Shown piece by piece: positions 35,358 to 43,860 of a stretch of DNA of 64,000 bases. Position numbers and translations under genes: made by a program. Position 1 is the stretch's first letter; each line of letters starts with the position of its first letter. Origin of the DNA: Microvirga sp. VF16 (GTDB lineage: Bacteria; Pseudomonadota; Alphaproteobacteria; Rhizobiales; Beijerinckiaceae); the NCBI RefSeq assembly GCF_016864375.1, contig NZ_CP069358.1, forward strand, positions 62,001-126,000. Reading direction: 5' to 3'. Below the pieces are notes generated by a model. That model was given only the letters and a program-made list of their open reading frames with translations. It searched no databases and was not told the origin of the DNA.

Positions 35358-35810
35358 ATGAGCTTCTTAGGCCGAATGAATGGATGGCAGCAGCTATGGT
35401 TGCTTGTTAGTTCTTTAAGCTTCATGTCTCTTGGGTTGATTTATCCGCTGACGATGGTCTATCGCAGCAACCCGGGGCAGGAAGCTTACAGGCAAGTGCT
35501 TCTCAAGGAGCTTAGATCGGAGAAGTGCGAACCCTACATTAATCAGCCCATTGCTGAATTACGGGAGCCGCCAACTTCCCTCTATGGGGTGGATTGCAGT
35601 GCAATCTATTTCGGCAGGGCGGCAGGCAGCCTGGATATTCGCCCATATTCGATCGGGGCATATGACGCTCAGCAATCCGCCCGAAAGTTGGACGATTATT
35701 ATCCGCTGATGGCGATCTTTAGCTGTTCGATATTGGCTGCATCAGCATTGCTGTATGCACTTGGCATTGGCATTGCGTGGATCAGGAGCAGGTTCAATCA
35801 AACAGCATAG
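35358..35810 (+). CDS. two-pass membrane protein with periplasmic loop
   Basis: A 150-residue protein: MSFLGRMNGWQQLWLLVSSL, SFMSLGLIYPL is the first transmembrane segment. A loop of about 75 residues follows with two Cys residues (SEKCEPYINQ, GVDCSAIYFG). The second segment is LMAIFSCSILAASALLYALG, IGIAW near the end. The loop probably faces the periplasm. An internal ATG at 35376 is an alternative start. Family not recognised. Confidence 0.55.
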   Translation: MSFLGRMNGWQQLWLLVSSLSFMSLGLIYPLTMVYRSNPGQEAYRQVLLKELRSEKCEPYINQPIAELREPPTSLYGVDCSAIYFGRAAGSLDIRPYSIGAYDAQQSARKLDDYYPLMAIFSCSILAASALLYALGIGIAWIRSRFNQTA

Positions 35811-35972
35811 GCCCAAATGCTCTTTCAACTTTTGGCGGAAGGCTAGCTGGAGCCCAGCCTTGCCTCCTTAAGTGCTGCAGGCTCTACTGGTTGTCAGAGC
35901 GATACTAATGATAGCTTATTTGCGCTCCATCGGTCCTTTAACCGAACCACGAGTCAGCGGTAGCTTAATGAG

Positions 35973-36423
35973 ATGAGTGGGGCAGCCATTGTCTCCCACG
36001 GGCTTACCCGTGAACCGAAGGATCGACGGCCGGAGGACTTGAGCTCCCAGGCTCGCACTACCCTCATCAACAACGTGCCGGGCGTCATTTACACGGCCGA
36101 CCCCACATCACCATGGTCGCCAACCCTGATCAACGACGGCGCCAAGGACCTAACAGGCTACCCCACCGGCGAATTCACCAGTGGGCGGGTCGCCTAGGCT
36201 GGGATATCCTCCCGGAGGATCTGGAAAAGCTGCGGCGTGCGGCCCTACGGGCTTGCGGGAGCCGTCATCTGTTCGCCGCTGACTACCGGATCATGACCCC
36301 CGCGACGGCAAGGTGCAATGGGTTCGGGCCCGAGGCCGGTTCGTGTACGATCAGACGGGCGAACCTTTCACCTTGGAAGGCTTCATCAGCGATCTGACCG
36401 ACCAAAAGTGGGCTGAGGCGTGC
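35973..36423 (+). pseudogene. PAS-domain sensor (kinase or GGDEF type) remnant with frameshifts
   Basis: Three frames together give a PAS/PAC domain: NNVPGVIYTADPTSPWSP and DGAKDLTGYPTGEFTS in the first, GWDILPEDLEKLRRAALRAC in the second, and VQWVRARGRFVYDQTGEPFT, LEGFISDLTDQKWAE in the third. The kinase or output domain is missing. At least two frameshifts are needed, so it is a pseudogene. The stretch 36424-36643 shows no more of it. Confidence 0.65.
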
Positions 36424-36643
36424 GCCGAATTGGTAATGGCCGGTGATTGTGATGACCCGCCTTCGGTCACATCACGCCAAGGGGCACGATCCTCTCCTGT
36501 GACGACGAGCGCTCTACTGACAACTGGTCAGGCCCTCAACGGAAGCCAGCCTCGTTGTGACATCCCATCAACTTCCGCCAAAGACCCCTTACCGGCCGTT
36601 GCTGAGACCATGCTAGGCTTCCACAAGCGCCCTAGGCACGACT

Positions 36644-36946
36644 TCACGCGTCATCCGTCGATGATTGTCTCATGCGCCTATTGTGTTGCGGCCAAAGGAA
36701 CGTAACTCCATGTAGCTTGGCTCGACTCCAGACCACGCCCGCCTCGACCCGCAGGTTCAGGTTCGGTACTTCCAACACAAATTCGGGCGGAAGTTCAACG
36801 ATGGTCGCAAAAGCAAGTTGCGCCCCACCAGAGGACAGATTCTGCACGGTGCAGGTCATCTCTGGGGCGTGGTCATTGAACACTATTCGAGCACTGAAAG
36901 CTGACGACCGCCGGTGATGCCAACGACGCTCGCTCTCCCGCTTCAT
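36644..36946 (-). CDS. PilZ-domain protein
   Basis: A 100-residue PilZ domain: HHRRSSAFSARIVFN holds the RxxxR-type c-di-GMP arm (imperfect), and TCTVQNLSSGGAQLAF holds the (D/N)xSxxG motif. PilZ proteins act as c-di-GMP receptors, consistent with the GGDEF/EAL protein encoded in the same window. Stand-alone PilZ proteins are common in Hyphomicrobiales. Confidence 0.8.
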   Translation of the reverse strand: MKRESERRWHHRRSSAFSARIVFNDHAPEMTCTVQNLSSGGAQLAFATIVELPPEFVLEVPNLNLRVEAGVVWSRAKLHGVTFLWPQHNRRMRQSSTDDA

Positions 36947-37157
36947 AGCTGCCCTCCCCGACCGGCAAAGATGTCTAGGCTATACATGTTTTCATACACA
37001 CATGCGAGGCACAAAGGCCGCTGTTTTCAGCGCCTGGGAAGTCAGGGACGTCCGTATGCGCAAGTACCGTGGGTCGCGCAGCAATGCACAAGCTCTTGAA
37101 TCCAGTTTCGTAGCCTCCTCTCCCTTGCCGGAAGCTTATCAAACTTCACTGAAAGAC

Positions 37158-37175
37158 CTCTTCCTTCAGGGAGAG
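37158..37175. repeat. IS200/IS605-type hairpin, TTCA loop
   Basis: CTCTTCC - TTCA - GGGAGAG, 7-bp stem, 60 bases before the second tnpB. Same core as 15892-15911. Confidence 0.6.
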
Positions 37176-37187
37176 AATGTAAAGTGA

Positions 37188-37226
37188 CATAGCGGCTCTT
37201 GAACAGCCTGACTGTTCTCGCTATGT
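37188..37226. repeat. nested inverted repeat before tnpB
   Basis: CATAGCG ... GAACAG - CCTGA - CTGTTC-T-CGCTATG makes a two-part hairpin directly before the tnpB start codon. It may be the left-end structure of the element or control translation. Confidence 0.5.
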
Positions 37227-37235
37227 TCTGGCCTG

Positions 37236-38498
37236 ATGAAGGTCAGAAAAGCCTATCGCTTTCGGATATATCCGACGCTCGATCAGATCGTGCTGTTGTG
37301 CATGACGATCGGCTGCTGCCGTCTGGTCTATAATCTGGCGCTGGAACAGCGCCGGCTGTTCAGCCGCAAGGGGCGCAGCCTGAACTACAACACGGGAGCG
37401 AATGATCTTCCGGCGCTGAAAAGGGAATTTCCGTTTTTCGCTGACGCCCCGAGCCAATGCCTGCAGCAGGCGTTGCGTGATCTCGAAGATGCGTTTCAGC
37501 GCTTTTTTCAGAAGACTGCCGGCTATCCGAAACCGCGGCGGAAATTCGTGTACGAGAGCTGCCGCTTTCCGCAAGGGTTCACGATCGAGCGGCATCGCCT
37601 GAAGCTGCCGAAATTCGGTTGGTTGAAGATGGCGGCACACCGAAGGGTGAAGGGCCGTCCCACCTCGGTAACTGTTTCTCGCGAGGGCGACCGCTGGTAT
37701 GCCTCGATCGCGTGCGAAGTTGACGTTCCGAACCCGCAGCACCGCGAAATCGCGGAGGTCGGTGTCGATCTCAACGTGATTACCGGGGCCGTTTCTTCGG
37801 ACGGCGCCATCCGGCCGATGCCGCGGGTCACTCCCCAGGAGATGCGCCAGCTGGCGCGGCTCCAGAAAAGCCTCGACCGGAAGAAAAAGGGTTCGAGCAA
37901 CCGAATGAAGGCCCGTCGGGCATTGGCCCGATTCCATGCCAAGCTCGCCCGGCGCCGGCGGAATGCGGCGCACGTGATCTCGTGCCAGATCGCGAAGAAG
38001 CACACGCACGTCGCCTTCGAGGACCTGCGCCTGAAGCCCATGACGGCGAGTGCCAAGGGTACTCTGTCCGAGCCGGGCCGGAACGTGGCCGCGAAAGCCG
38101 GTCTGAACCGCTCGATTTTGGACGTGTCGCCGGGTCAGATCCGGTCGATGACGAAGTACAAGACCGCCTGGAGCGGCGGCGAGTGCGTCGAGGTCGATGC
38201 CCGCCACACCTCACAGCGCTGCTCCGAGTGTGGTCAGCATCCGCAGGACGATGCAAGCACCGAACACCTGCCGCATGGGCGCGTGACCCGCGACCGCTTC
38301 GTCTGCCCACTGTGCGGGTATGAGGCGCATGCCGATATTAACGCCGCAAGGAACATCCTCGCGCTGGGCCGCCATCGCTGGTCGGCATCATGGACGACCG
38401 CCGGTGGAGCGCCGGTGGCAGCCTGCGGAGGCCTCCGTACGAGACGCGCCCGCGAAGCAGGAACCAAAGATCAAGGGATCAAGCGGCTTGCCGCCTAA
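37236..38498 (+). CDS. tnpB: TnpB (IS200/IS605 OrfB / IS1341-type), intact
   Basis: A complete 420-residue TnpB. It has the N-terminal HTH region (KAYRFRIYPTLDQIVLL), RuvC Asp in VGVDLNVITG, Glu in HVAFEDLRLKPM, zinc finger CSEC ... CPLC and final Asp in HADINAARNIL. TnpB proteins are RNA-guided DNA endonucleases that use an RNA made from the 3' end of the gene and the right end. No tnpA is nearby. The 3' end is followed by a hairpin at 38508-38527 and GAGTCTCAC; the guide would begin at about 38536. It is only distantly related to the TnpB at 15977. Confidence 0.92.
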   Translation: MKVRKAYRFRIYPTLDQIVLLCMTIGCCRLVYNLALEQRRLFSRKGRSLNYNTGANDLPALKREFPFFADAPSQCLQQALRDLEDAFQRFFQKTAGYPKPRRKFVYESCRFPQGFTIERHRLKLPKFGWLKMAAHRRVKGRPTSVTVSREGDRWYASIACEVDVPNPQHREIAEVGVDLNVITGAVSSDGAIRPMPRVTPQEMRQLARLQKSLDRKKKGSSNRMKARRALARFHAKLARRRRNAAHVISCQIAKKHTHVAFEDLRLKPMTASAKGTLSEPGRNVAAKAGLNRSILDVSPGQIRSMTKYKTAWSGGECVEVDARHTSQRCSECGQHPQDDASTEHLPHGRVTRDRFVCPLCGYEAHADINAARNILALGRHRWSASWTTAGGAPVAACGGLRTRRAREAGTKDQGIKRLAA

Positions 38499-38507
38499 CC
38501 TAAGATG

Positions 38508-38527
38508 CCTCGCCCTTCAGGACGAGG
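38508..38527. repeat. right-end hairpin of tnpB, TTCA loop
   Basis: CCTCGCCC - TTCA - GGACGAGG with one mismatch, 10 bases after the tnpB stop. Likely part of the guide-RNA scaffold. Confidence 0.6.
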
Positions 38528-38672
38528 AGTCTCACCAGTGGCAGATGTGGACGCAATTCGGGTTCCTGGACAAGCTGTCGCACACTTCGACGCGCACCTT
38601 GCGGACGATCTTCCCATACCAGCAGGAAACTGATAGAGGGGGTTGTACGGCAGATTTTGGCTTGGGGACTAA

Positions 38673-38858
38673 ATGAAGGCCTACAACGACAGTGAGCGGG
38701 CAAAGCATGAGCAGTCCAAGCAACGAAGCCTAGAGGCCATCAATGCACGACTGGCACGTCATGAGAAGATAGGTCAAGCAACCATCCTTGGGGTTTTGTT
38801 CATCGCTGTCGTGGGCTTTGGCCTATTGGCCGCGTGCCTTTTCGGAACAGTTCACTAA
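38673..38858 (+). CDS. small membrane protein
   Basis: A 61-residue protein: charged N-terminal helix (MKAYNDSERAKHEQSKQRSL) then one transmembrane segment (TILGVLFIAVVGFGLLAACL). GGGG precedes the ATG. It lies 25 bases before folE in the same direction and may be cotranscribed. No family recognised. Confidence 0.5.
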   Translation: MKAYNDSERAKHEQSKQRSLEAINARLARHEKIGQATILGVLFIAVVGFGLLAACLFGTVH

Positions 38859-38883
38859 TCAAGAAATCGCCTGTGGGGGCATT

Positions 38884-39558
38884 ATGAATTTTCATACGCA
38901 TCAACTCGGGCTTGCGCGCCTATGCAATGACGCGCTTGCGAAGCCGCTGACGGAGGCCGAGCGCGAGGCGATGATCCTAGCTGCCGCCCGAAAGGTGGAA
39001 GAGCTGTTCGACATCCTGCGCATCGACCATCGGAATGACCACAACACCCGCGAGACGCCCCAGCGGGTAGCCAAGATGTATGTCGAGGAGATCCTCGAGG
39101 GTCGCTTCAACGCGCCCCCGCGCATTACCGAATTCGACAATGCTCAGGCCTACGATCAGTTGATTGTCACCGGCCCGATCGCGCTGCGCTCCACGTGTGC
39201 ACACCATCTGATGCCGATCTATGGTCAGGCCACTATCGGCATTCTGCCGGCAGCCGACGGCAAGATCATCGGCCTGTCCAAATATGACCGCATCGTCGAG
39301 TACTTTGCCTCGCGTCTGCAGATCCAGGAGGAACTCGTCAAGCAGATCGGTCAGTACATCATGGACATGACCGCACCCCGAGGTCTAGCCGTGCGCATCA
39401 GCGCCGTACATATGTGTAAGACCCAGCGCGGCGTACGCGCCAGCCATCGCAGCCGCATGGTCAACACCTACTACTGGGGCGAGATGGCGGAGAATGCTGA
39501 GTCCAAGCGGGAGTTCCTACAGGAGTGCATCGCACTCGATTATGCAGGATCGGAATAG
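38884..39558 (+). CDS. folE: GTP cyclohydrolase I
   Basis: A 224-residue enzyme that opens GTP to 7,8-dihydroneopterin triphosphate, first step of folate and tetrahydrobiopterin (or queuosine precursor) synthesis. Visible motifs: NDHNTRETPQRVAKMY, the zinc-binding CAHH (STCAHHLMPIYGQATIGI) with the second Cys in VHMCKTQRG, and GLSKYDRIVEYFASRLQIQE. The start ATG at 38884 has GGGGG upstream; a longer frame to 38788 is a shadow. The usual CEHH is CAHH, a small change. It is isolated from other folate genes, so it may be a second copy of folE in the genome. Confidence 0.92.
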   Translation: MNFHTHQLGLARLCNDALAKPLTEAEREAMILAAARKVEELFDILRIDHRNDHNTRETPQRVAKMYVEEILEGRFNAPPRITEFDNAQAYDQLIVTGPIALRSTCAHHLMPIYGQATIGILPAADGKIIGLSKYDRIVEYFASRLQIQEELVKQIGQYIMDMTAPRGLAVRISAVHMCKTQRGVRASHRSRMVNTYYWGEMAENAESKREFLQECIALDYAGSE

Positions 39559-39611
39559 ACGTTCTGAGCCCAGCTGGGCGCATCGACTTATCCCATGGAG
39601 GTCCTTAAACC

Positions 39612-40061
39612 ATGCGCTCGACACGTGATCGCATTCGCCACGCGATCAGCTTTGAACTTGGTGGGCTTGCTCTTGTTTCGCCGCTTGGCGCTTGGACGTT
39701 GGGTTTGCCGGCGGCTGACATCACCATGGTCAGGATTGCGAGTGCAATCATCGCAACGGTTTGGACTTACGTCTATAATTTCGCCTTCGATGCCCTCATG
39801 CAGCGTATGGCTGGCGGAACTCAAAAGAGTATCCAGCTGCGGGCCCTGCATGCTGTCTTCTTTGAGACGGGGCTATTGGCCATGTTGACGCCCATGCTTG
39901 CATGGTATCTTGGCATAAGCCTCCTCCATGCTTTTCTCGTGGATGTGGCATTTGCCCTTTTTTACGTCGTCTATACATTCGTGTTCAATTGGGCTTATGA
40001 CCGCATTTTCCCCCTGCATACTTGGCACGAAGCCTCAAGACCGAGCCAAGTACTCCTATAA
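39612..40061 (+). CDS. PACE-family multidrug efflux protein (AceI-like)
   Basis: A 149-residue inner membrane protein with four transmembrane segments in two BTP domains. It begins MRSTRDRIRHAISFELGGLA; Glu15 corresponds to the essential Glu of AceI. Both halves have the repeated pattern (TVWTYVYNFAFD and VVYTFVFNWAYD). The family exports biocides such as chlorhexidine and some diamines. It follows folE in the same direction with about 50 bases between. The substrate is not known. Confidence 0.88.
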   Translation: MRSTRDRIRHAISFELGGLALVSPLGAWTLGLPAADITMVRIASAIIATVWTYVYNFAFDALMQRMAGGTQKSIQLRALHAVFFETGLLAMLTPMLAWYLGISLLHAFLVDVAFALFYVVYTFVFNWAYDRIFPLHTWHEASRPSQVLL

Positions 40062-40154
40062 GCAGCCGTCTCAGGATCACGCACCCCCATAAGTGTTATC
40101 AACGGCGCAAAAGAGATATGCATTTTCTCGACGCTACCAGCTAAACCGATCACC

Positions 40155-40499
40155 ATGACACCCAAGACCTTCTTCCGCTGGATGGCATGGCTGCTTGTAT
40201 GCGCCATTGCGATCTTCACCCTCTCGCCAATCGAGCTTCGACCTGTCACTGCGGCTCCAGTCAGTTTAGAGCGGTTCTTGGCCTTCGCAGTAATCGGGGC
40301 CGCGTTCTGCCTGGGCTACCCGAAACACCGCCTCCACATCCTTATGCTGCTGTTCGGAATTGTAGGATTTCTGGAGATTGCTCAAAACTATGTGCCGGGC
40401 CGCCATGGTCGCCTTCCGGAAGGTATCGTGAAGGCATCAGGTGTTCTCCTCGGAGTGGCTTTTGCCACATTCATGGCCCCCTATAAGCGCAGTCAGTAA
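40155..40499 (+). CDS. VanZ-like membrane protein
   Basis: A 114-residue protein with about three or four transmembrane segments (WLLVCAIAIFTLSPIELRP, FLAFAVIGAAFCLGYP, ILMLLFGIVGFLEIAQNYVP). Characteristic VanZ-type features are LSPIELRP, LERFLAF and GRHGRL, the last with a conserved His. VanZ homologues have unclear roles, originally linked to teicoplanin resistance. A related gene lies at 46879-47238. Confidence 0.78.
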   Translation: MTPKTFFRWMAWLLVCAIAIFTLSPIELRPVTAAPVSLERFLAFAVIGAAFCLGYPKHRLHILMLLFGIVGFLEIAQNYVPGRHGRLPEGIVKASGVLLGVAFATFMAPYKRSQ

Positions 40500-40555
40500 T
40501 GGACTTCTCGGAATCCCGCGGCCGATCGCGCAAAAAGCGACCCGGTGAAACGCGT

Positions 40556-41112
40556 GACGAGATCTTCAGCTTGGGCACCTGGATCGCCTGCGCGAATTCT
40601 TCGCCTCTGTCTGCTCCGACTTCGAGGTGGATCTGCGGGAGTTCAACGGGGAGTCGGACCATGTCCATCTCCTTGTATTCTACCCGCCGAAGGTGCGGCT
40701 TTCGGACCTAGTCAACAGCCTCAAGGGCGTGTCGAGCCGCAGGCTGCAGCAGGAGTTCCCCGCCATCAACGCGTTCTGGTCCGTGCGGAAGAGACGGGGC
40801 ATGCTGTGGTCGCCGAGCTACTTTGCCGGGTCGGTGGGCGGAGCGCCCCTAGAAATCCTCAAGACGTACATCAAGAACCTGGGACGCGGCTTACGCCGCG
40901 TGCGCCTCTACATCCTCTCCCTCGAAGGGAGACCGCTTTCGACGCAAGGTTTGCTAAACTCAGTTCTTGGAAGACAGACCGTCATCGTCAATTCTGGTTT
41001 CTGCAACTATGCAAGTCCCTGCAGCAACACCCAGCCGAGAACGCCTAGTGCACTGAACAAGCCAAGCCAGTTAAAGAGTCGGGCGAGCCCATCAGTTGCA
41101 GGTGAGACTTGA
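40556..41112 (+). pseudogene. tnpA: IS200/IS605 TnpA (Y1 transposase) remnant
   Basis: From 40556 the frame reads GHLDRLREFFASVCSDFEVD, LREFNGESDHVHLLVFYPPK and VNSLKGVSSRRLQQEFP, ending with YIKNLGR. The HxH metal motif (DHVHLLV) and the Tyr (TYIKNL) are present. The first 30-40 residues are missing or in another frame, and after YIKNLGR the protein is unrelated. It is therefore an inactive fragment. No tnpB is next to it. A small hairpin (TCTCCC-TCGA-AGGGAGA) at 40916-40931 may be its end. Confidence 0.7.
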
Positions 41113-41690
41113 GAAACGATTAGTATGTCGTCATTGTCATCCATAGAGGCTAACCTGCTATACTCTGCATGAAAGGTTTATATACTCAGGACTCCTGTCG
41201 CAACTGGATTGTACCCCCTGTTACTGGAGGCACCTTTTGCGCTGCTGGAAAGTTCAGTGGACCAAGAATCGTCGCCACCGAACAGAACACTTCCCCAACG
41301 CTAATGTCTTTGAGCAGGTTGAGATGCTTGATCGATTTGCTATTACAAAGGCGGAACCGGTCCCTGCTTAGTTCGCGCTGATGTGCCCTTAGTCGGGTCT
41401 CGCTCTCAGTGCCGTAAACTAATCGAACGAGACGCCCTATTTGATAATCCAAGATGCCCCCAATGAACCCTTTCGGAGACCGTTTATTCTAGTCGTACCG
41501 TTTACCAAATACGGTCTAAGGCTCGGCTTTCTCGATTCGCAACGATTCCAACGGATAAAACAGTAACCAAAGGGATTCTAACTCTTATACTAAAGCTGTC
41601 TTCAGAGTTCACTGGAAGGCCTTTGCCGGCTGCGTTCACTGCCCACAACCCCGTTGAGCGGGCTGGTAACGGGGGACTGACGCTCGAGCA
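41113..41690. other. AT-richer gene-free region
   Basis: No gene supported. Base composition is clearly more AT-rich than the surroundings (especially 41140-41610), suggesting foreign origin. Confidence 0.4.
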
Positions 41691-41879
41691 GGCTGGTGAA
41701 AAAGTCCGTGGCGACGCAGGCTCTCGTATGATTCACTCGGCGCAGGCAGTCGGAGGGAGCGAACGCGCGGGCGAGATGAACGGACGAGAAAGCTATTCTC
41801 CTATGTCGATCTAGAAGCTCGGTGTGCGCGGATCATCCGCCGCGGGCCATCCGCGAGATAGCAAACACAGCTCTCGCAT
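41691..41879 (+). mobile_element. IS1182-family left end and transposase N-terminus, remnant
   Basis: Starts with GGCTGGTGAAAAAGTCCGTGG, a typical terminal repeat. A transposase N-terminus follows: MIHSAQAVGGSERAGEMNGR, then after a frameshift LFSYVDLEAR and CADHPPRAIREIANTALAW. This is the conserved LFSYVDLExRVPxDHPLRxIR start of IS1182 transposases. The rest was replaced by the IS5-type element that begins at 41880. Confidence 0.6.
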
Positions 41880-42965
41880 GGCGTTGGTGCATGGATCGTT
41901 AGCGGTGCTTGTGTAGTCGAGCGGTCATCGAAATAGCTTGCTGCCCGCCGCCATCGTATCGGCACGATGACGTTCAAGGTGACGAACTGGCCAGAATATG
42001 AGGCAGGTCTTCGCCGGCGCGGCAGCCTGACGCTGTGGATGACCGCGGAGGCGCTGTCGTCTTGGCAAGCGGCGAAGCGCACGACGCGCGGCGGGCAGCC
42101 GCGCGATTCCGATCTGGCGATCGAAACGGCCCTGACCGTTGGCCTGGTGTTTGGCCTGCGGCTGCGCCAGACGGAGGGCTTGCTCACATCGGTGCTGGAG
42201 TTGATGAGGCTGGATCTCGCCGTGCCCGATCACACCACCCTCAGCCGGCGAGCATGGACCTGGCAATCATCTGTAGGACGGCAGGGGCGCCGGGTTCCAG
42301 GAGAAGGGCCTGTTCACATCCTCATCGACAGCACCGGGCTCCAAGTCTACGGCGCCGGCCCATGGCGGGAGGAAAAGCACGGCGCCAGGTCGCGGAGGGG
42401 ATGGCGCAAGCTGCATCTGGCGCTGGATGCCGACAGCGGCGAGATCATTGCCCATATCATGACCGATCAGGACACCGGCGACGCCTCGCAGGTAGAGCCG
42501 GTGCTCGAGCAGATCGACGTCCCGATCGGCCAGTTCACCGCCGATGGCGCCTACGATGGCAAACCGGCCTACGACGCCGTCACCAGCCACAGCGCCAATG
42601 CGGCGGTCGTCATCCCGCCGCGGGTCAACGCCGTCGATCGGTCGAGGATCGAACCGCCCAGCCAGCGGGACCGCCATATTGCGGCGATCACCACGGATGG
42701 CCGGATGACATGGCAAGCCGTCATGGGTTACGGCAAACGGTCTCTGGTCGAGAGTGCGATCGGCCGATCCAAGGCTGTCATCGGGAGACGGTTGAGGGCG
42801 CGGTCGTTCGGCGCCCAGCAGACGGAGGCCGCCCTCGGCTGCACCGTCCTCAATCGCATGCTGGCATGCGCACGCCCGAAATCCGTCCGTCGCATTGGAA
42901 CCACCGCATAAACGACGGCATCAAAGACCATAATCCGTGAAATTCACGATCCCTGCGCCAATGCC
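41880..42965 (+). mobile_element. IS5-family (IS903-group-like) insertion sequence
   Basis: Left end GGCGTTGGTGCATGGATCGT and right end, read inwards, GGCATTGGCGCAGGGATCGT agree in 17 of 20 positions. Length 1086 bp. No target duplication is visible, so flanking DNA was lost after insertion. Confidence 0.8.
41967..42911 (+). CDS. IS5-family DDE transposase
   Basis: A 314-residue transposase: GSLTLWMTAEALSSW and RQTEGLLTSVLELM in the N-terminal part, then HILIDSTGLQVYG (Asp), FTADGAYDGKPA (Asp) and GKRSLVESAIGRSK (Glu). The stretch WTWQSSVGRQGRRVPGE after SRRA differs from relatives, where SxDLAI follows; the alternative frame here reads SMDLAIICRTAG. Two compensating frameshifts may therefore have altered about 20 residues. 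The usual first 15 residues are also missing, so activity is doubtful. Confidence 0.8.
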   Translation: MTFKVTNWPEYEAGLRRRGSLTLWMTAEALSSWQAAKRTTRGGQPRDSDLAIETALTVGLVFGLRLRQTEGLLTSVLELMRLDLAVPDHTTLSRRAWTWQSSVGRQGRRVPGEGPVHILIDSTGLQVYGAGPWREEKHGARSRRGWRKLHLALDADSGEIIAHIMTDQDTGDASQVEPVLEQIDVPIGQFTADGAYDGKPAYDAVTSHSANAAVVIPPRVNAVDRSRIEPPSQRDRHIAAITTDGRMTWQAVMGYGKRSLVESAIGRSKAVIGRRLRARSFGAQQTEAALGCTVLNRMLACARPKSVRRIGTTA

Positions 42966-43047
42966 AGTTACCGTGACATCGCCGCGTGGTCTTGTGCTGG
43001 CGCATCAGGTCTGACGCATTTCATCAGCAGCCACGCCCGCGATGAAC

Positions 43048-43860
43048 GGCACCGTTGCATTAACCTTGGCATTGTAGCGAAGGGCGACTAATCGAGGAGC
43101 CGCTCTGTTGTCGATCTTCAAACGCCGCCGGTTTCCGGTCGAGATTATCCTGCTGTGCGTGCGCTGGTACTGCAAATATGGGATCAGCTACCGCGACTTG
43201 GCCGAAATGATGCAGGAGCGTGGTATCAAGGTCGACCCATCCACCCTCTTTCGCTGGGTGCAGCGCTACGCCCCAGAGATCGAGCAGCGGATTCGCCAGT
43301 ACCAGGGCTCCCGTTCTGGATCATGGCGCGTGGATGAGACCTACGTGCGGATCGGAGGGAGATGGAAGTATCTGTTCCGAGCTGTCGACAAGCACGGTCA
43401 GTTCATCGATTCCATGCTGTCTGATCGGCGCGATACTGGCGCGGCTTATCGCTTCCTGCGCAAAGCTCTGAAGACGATGAGCGATCATCCACCATCCTCG
43501 ATCACAACCGACAAACTGGCTTCTTATCCCAAGGCGATTCGACGTTTGCAGGATGAAGGGCTGCTGTCGAAAAATGTCGAGCATCGGACGTCGAAATATC
43601 TGAACAATATCATTGAGGCGGATCACGGCGCACTCAAGCGTGTGATCCGACCGACCCGCGGCTTCCAGCGGATAAAAACGGCGCGGGCGAGCCTCAAAGG
43701 CTTTGAGGTCATGCGAATGATCCGCCGTGGGCAATGCATCCTGGCACGACACGGCGCGATAGGCGAAATCCGTCTTGTGAACCAACTCTTTGGTCTTGCG
43801 GCCTGAGTGACCCTGTCGACCGGGTTCGTTATGCCCATTCCAAGTTAATGCAACAAAGCC
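43048..43860 (+). mobile_element. IS6-family insertion sequence (813 bp)
   Basis: Ends GGCACCGTTGCATTAACCTT and, on the other side read inwards, GGCTTTGTTGCATTAACTTG. No 8-bp target duplication is found, as is usual after IS6 cointegrate or recombination events. It interrupts a minus-strand gene at 43861. Confidence 0.85.
43108..43806 (+). CDS. IS6-family transposase
   Basis: A 232-residue transposase starting at TTG. Typical pattern: RRFPVEIILLCVRWYCKYGI, SYRDLAEMMQERGI, then catalytic Asp in SWRVDETYVRIGGRWKYLFR, Asp in ITTDKLASY, Glu in IIEADHGALKR. Full length, so potentially active. It differs from the other two IS6-type transposases in the window. Confidence 0.9.
   Translation: MSIFKRRRFPVEIILLCVRWYCKYGISYRDLAEMMQERGIKVDPSTLFRWVQRYAPEIEQRIRQYQGSRSGSWRVDETYVRIGGRWKYLFRAVDKHGQFIDSMLSDRRDTGAAYRFLRKALKTMSDHPPSSITTDKLASYPKAIRRLQDEGLLSKNVEHRTSKYLNNIIEADHGALKRVIRPTRGFQRIKTARASLKGFEVMRMIRRGQCILARHGAIGEIRLVNQLFGLAA

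Noticed and set aside
37221..38207. 328-codon minus-strand reading frame
   Set aside because: Antisense to the intact tnpB, composition not protein-like.
42035..42940. 301-codon plus-strand reading frame inside the IS5-type element
   Set aside because: Alternate frame of the transposase; only a short part (SMDLAIICRTAG) is of interest as a sign of compensating frameshifts.
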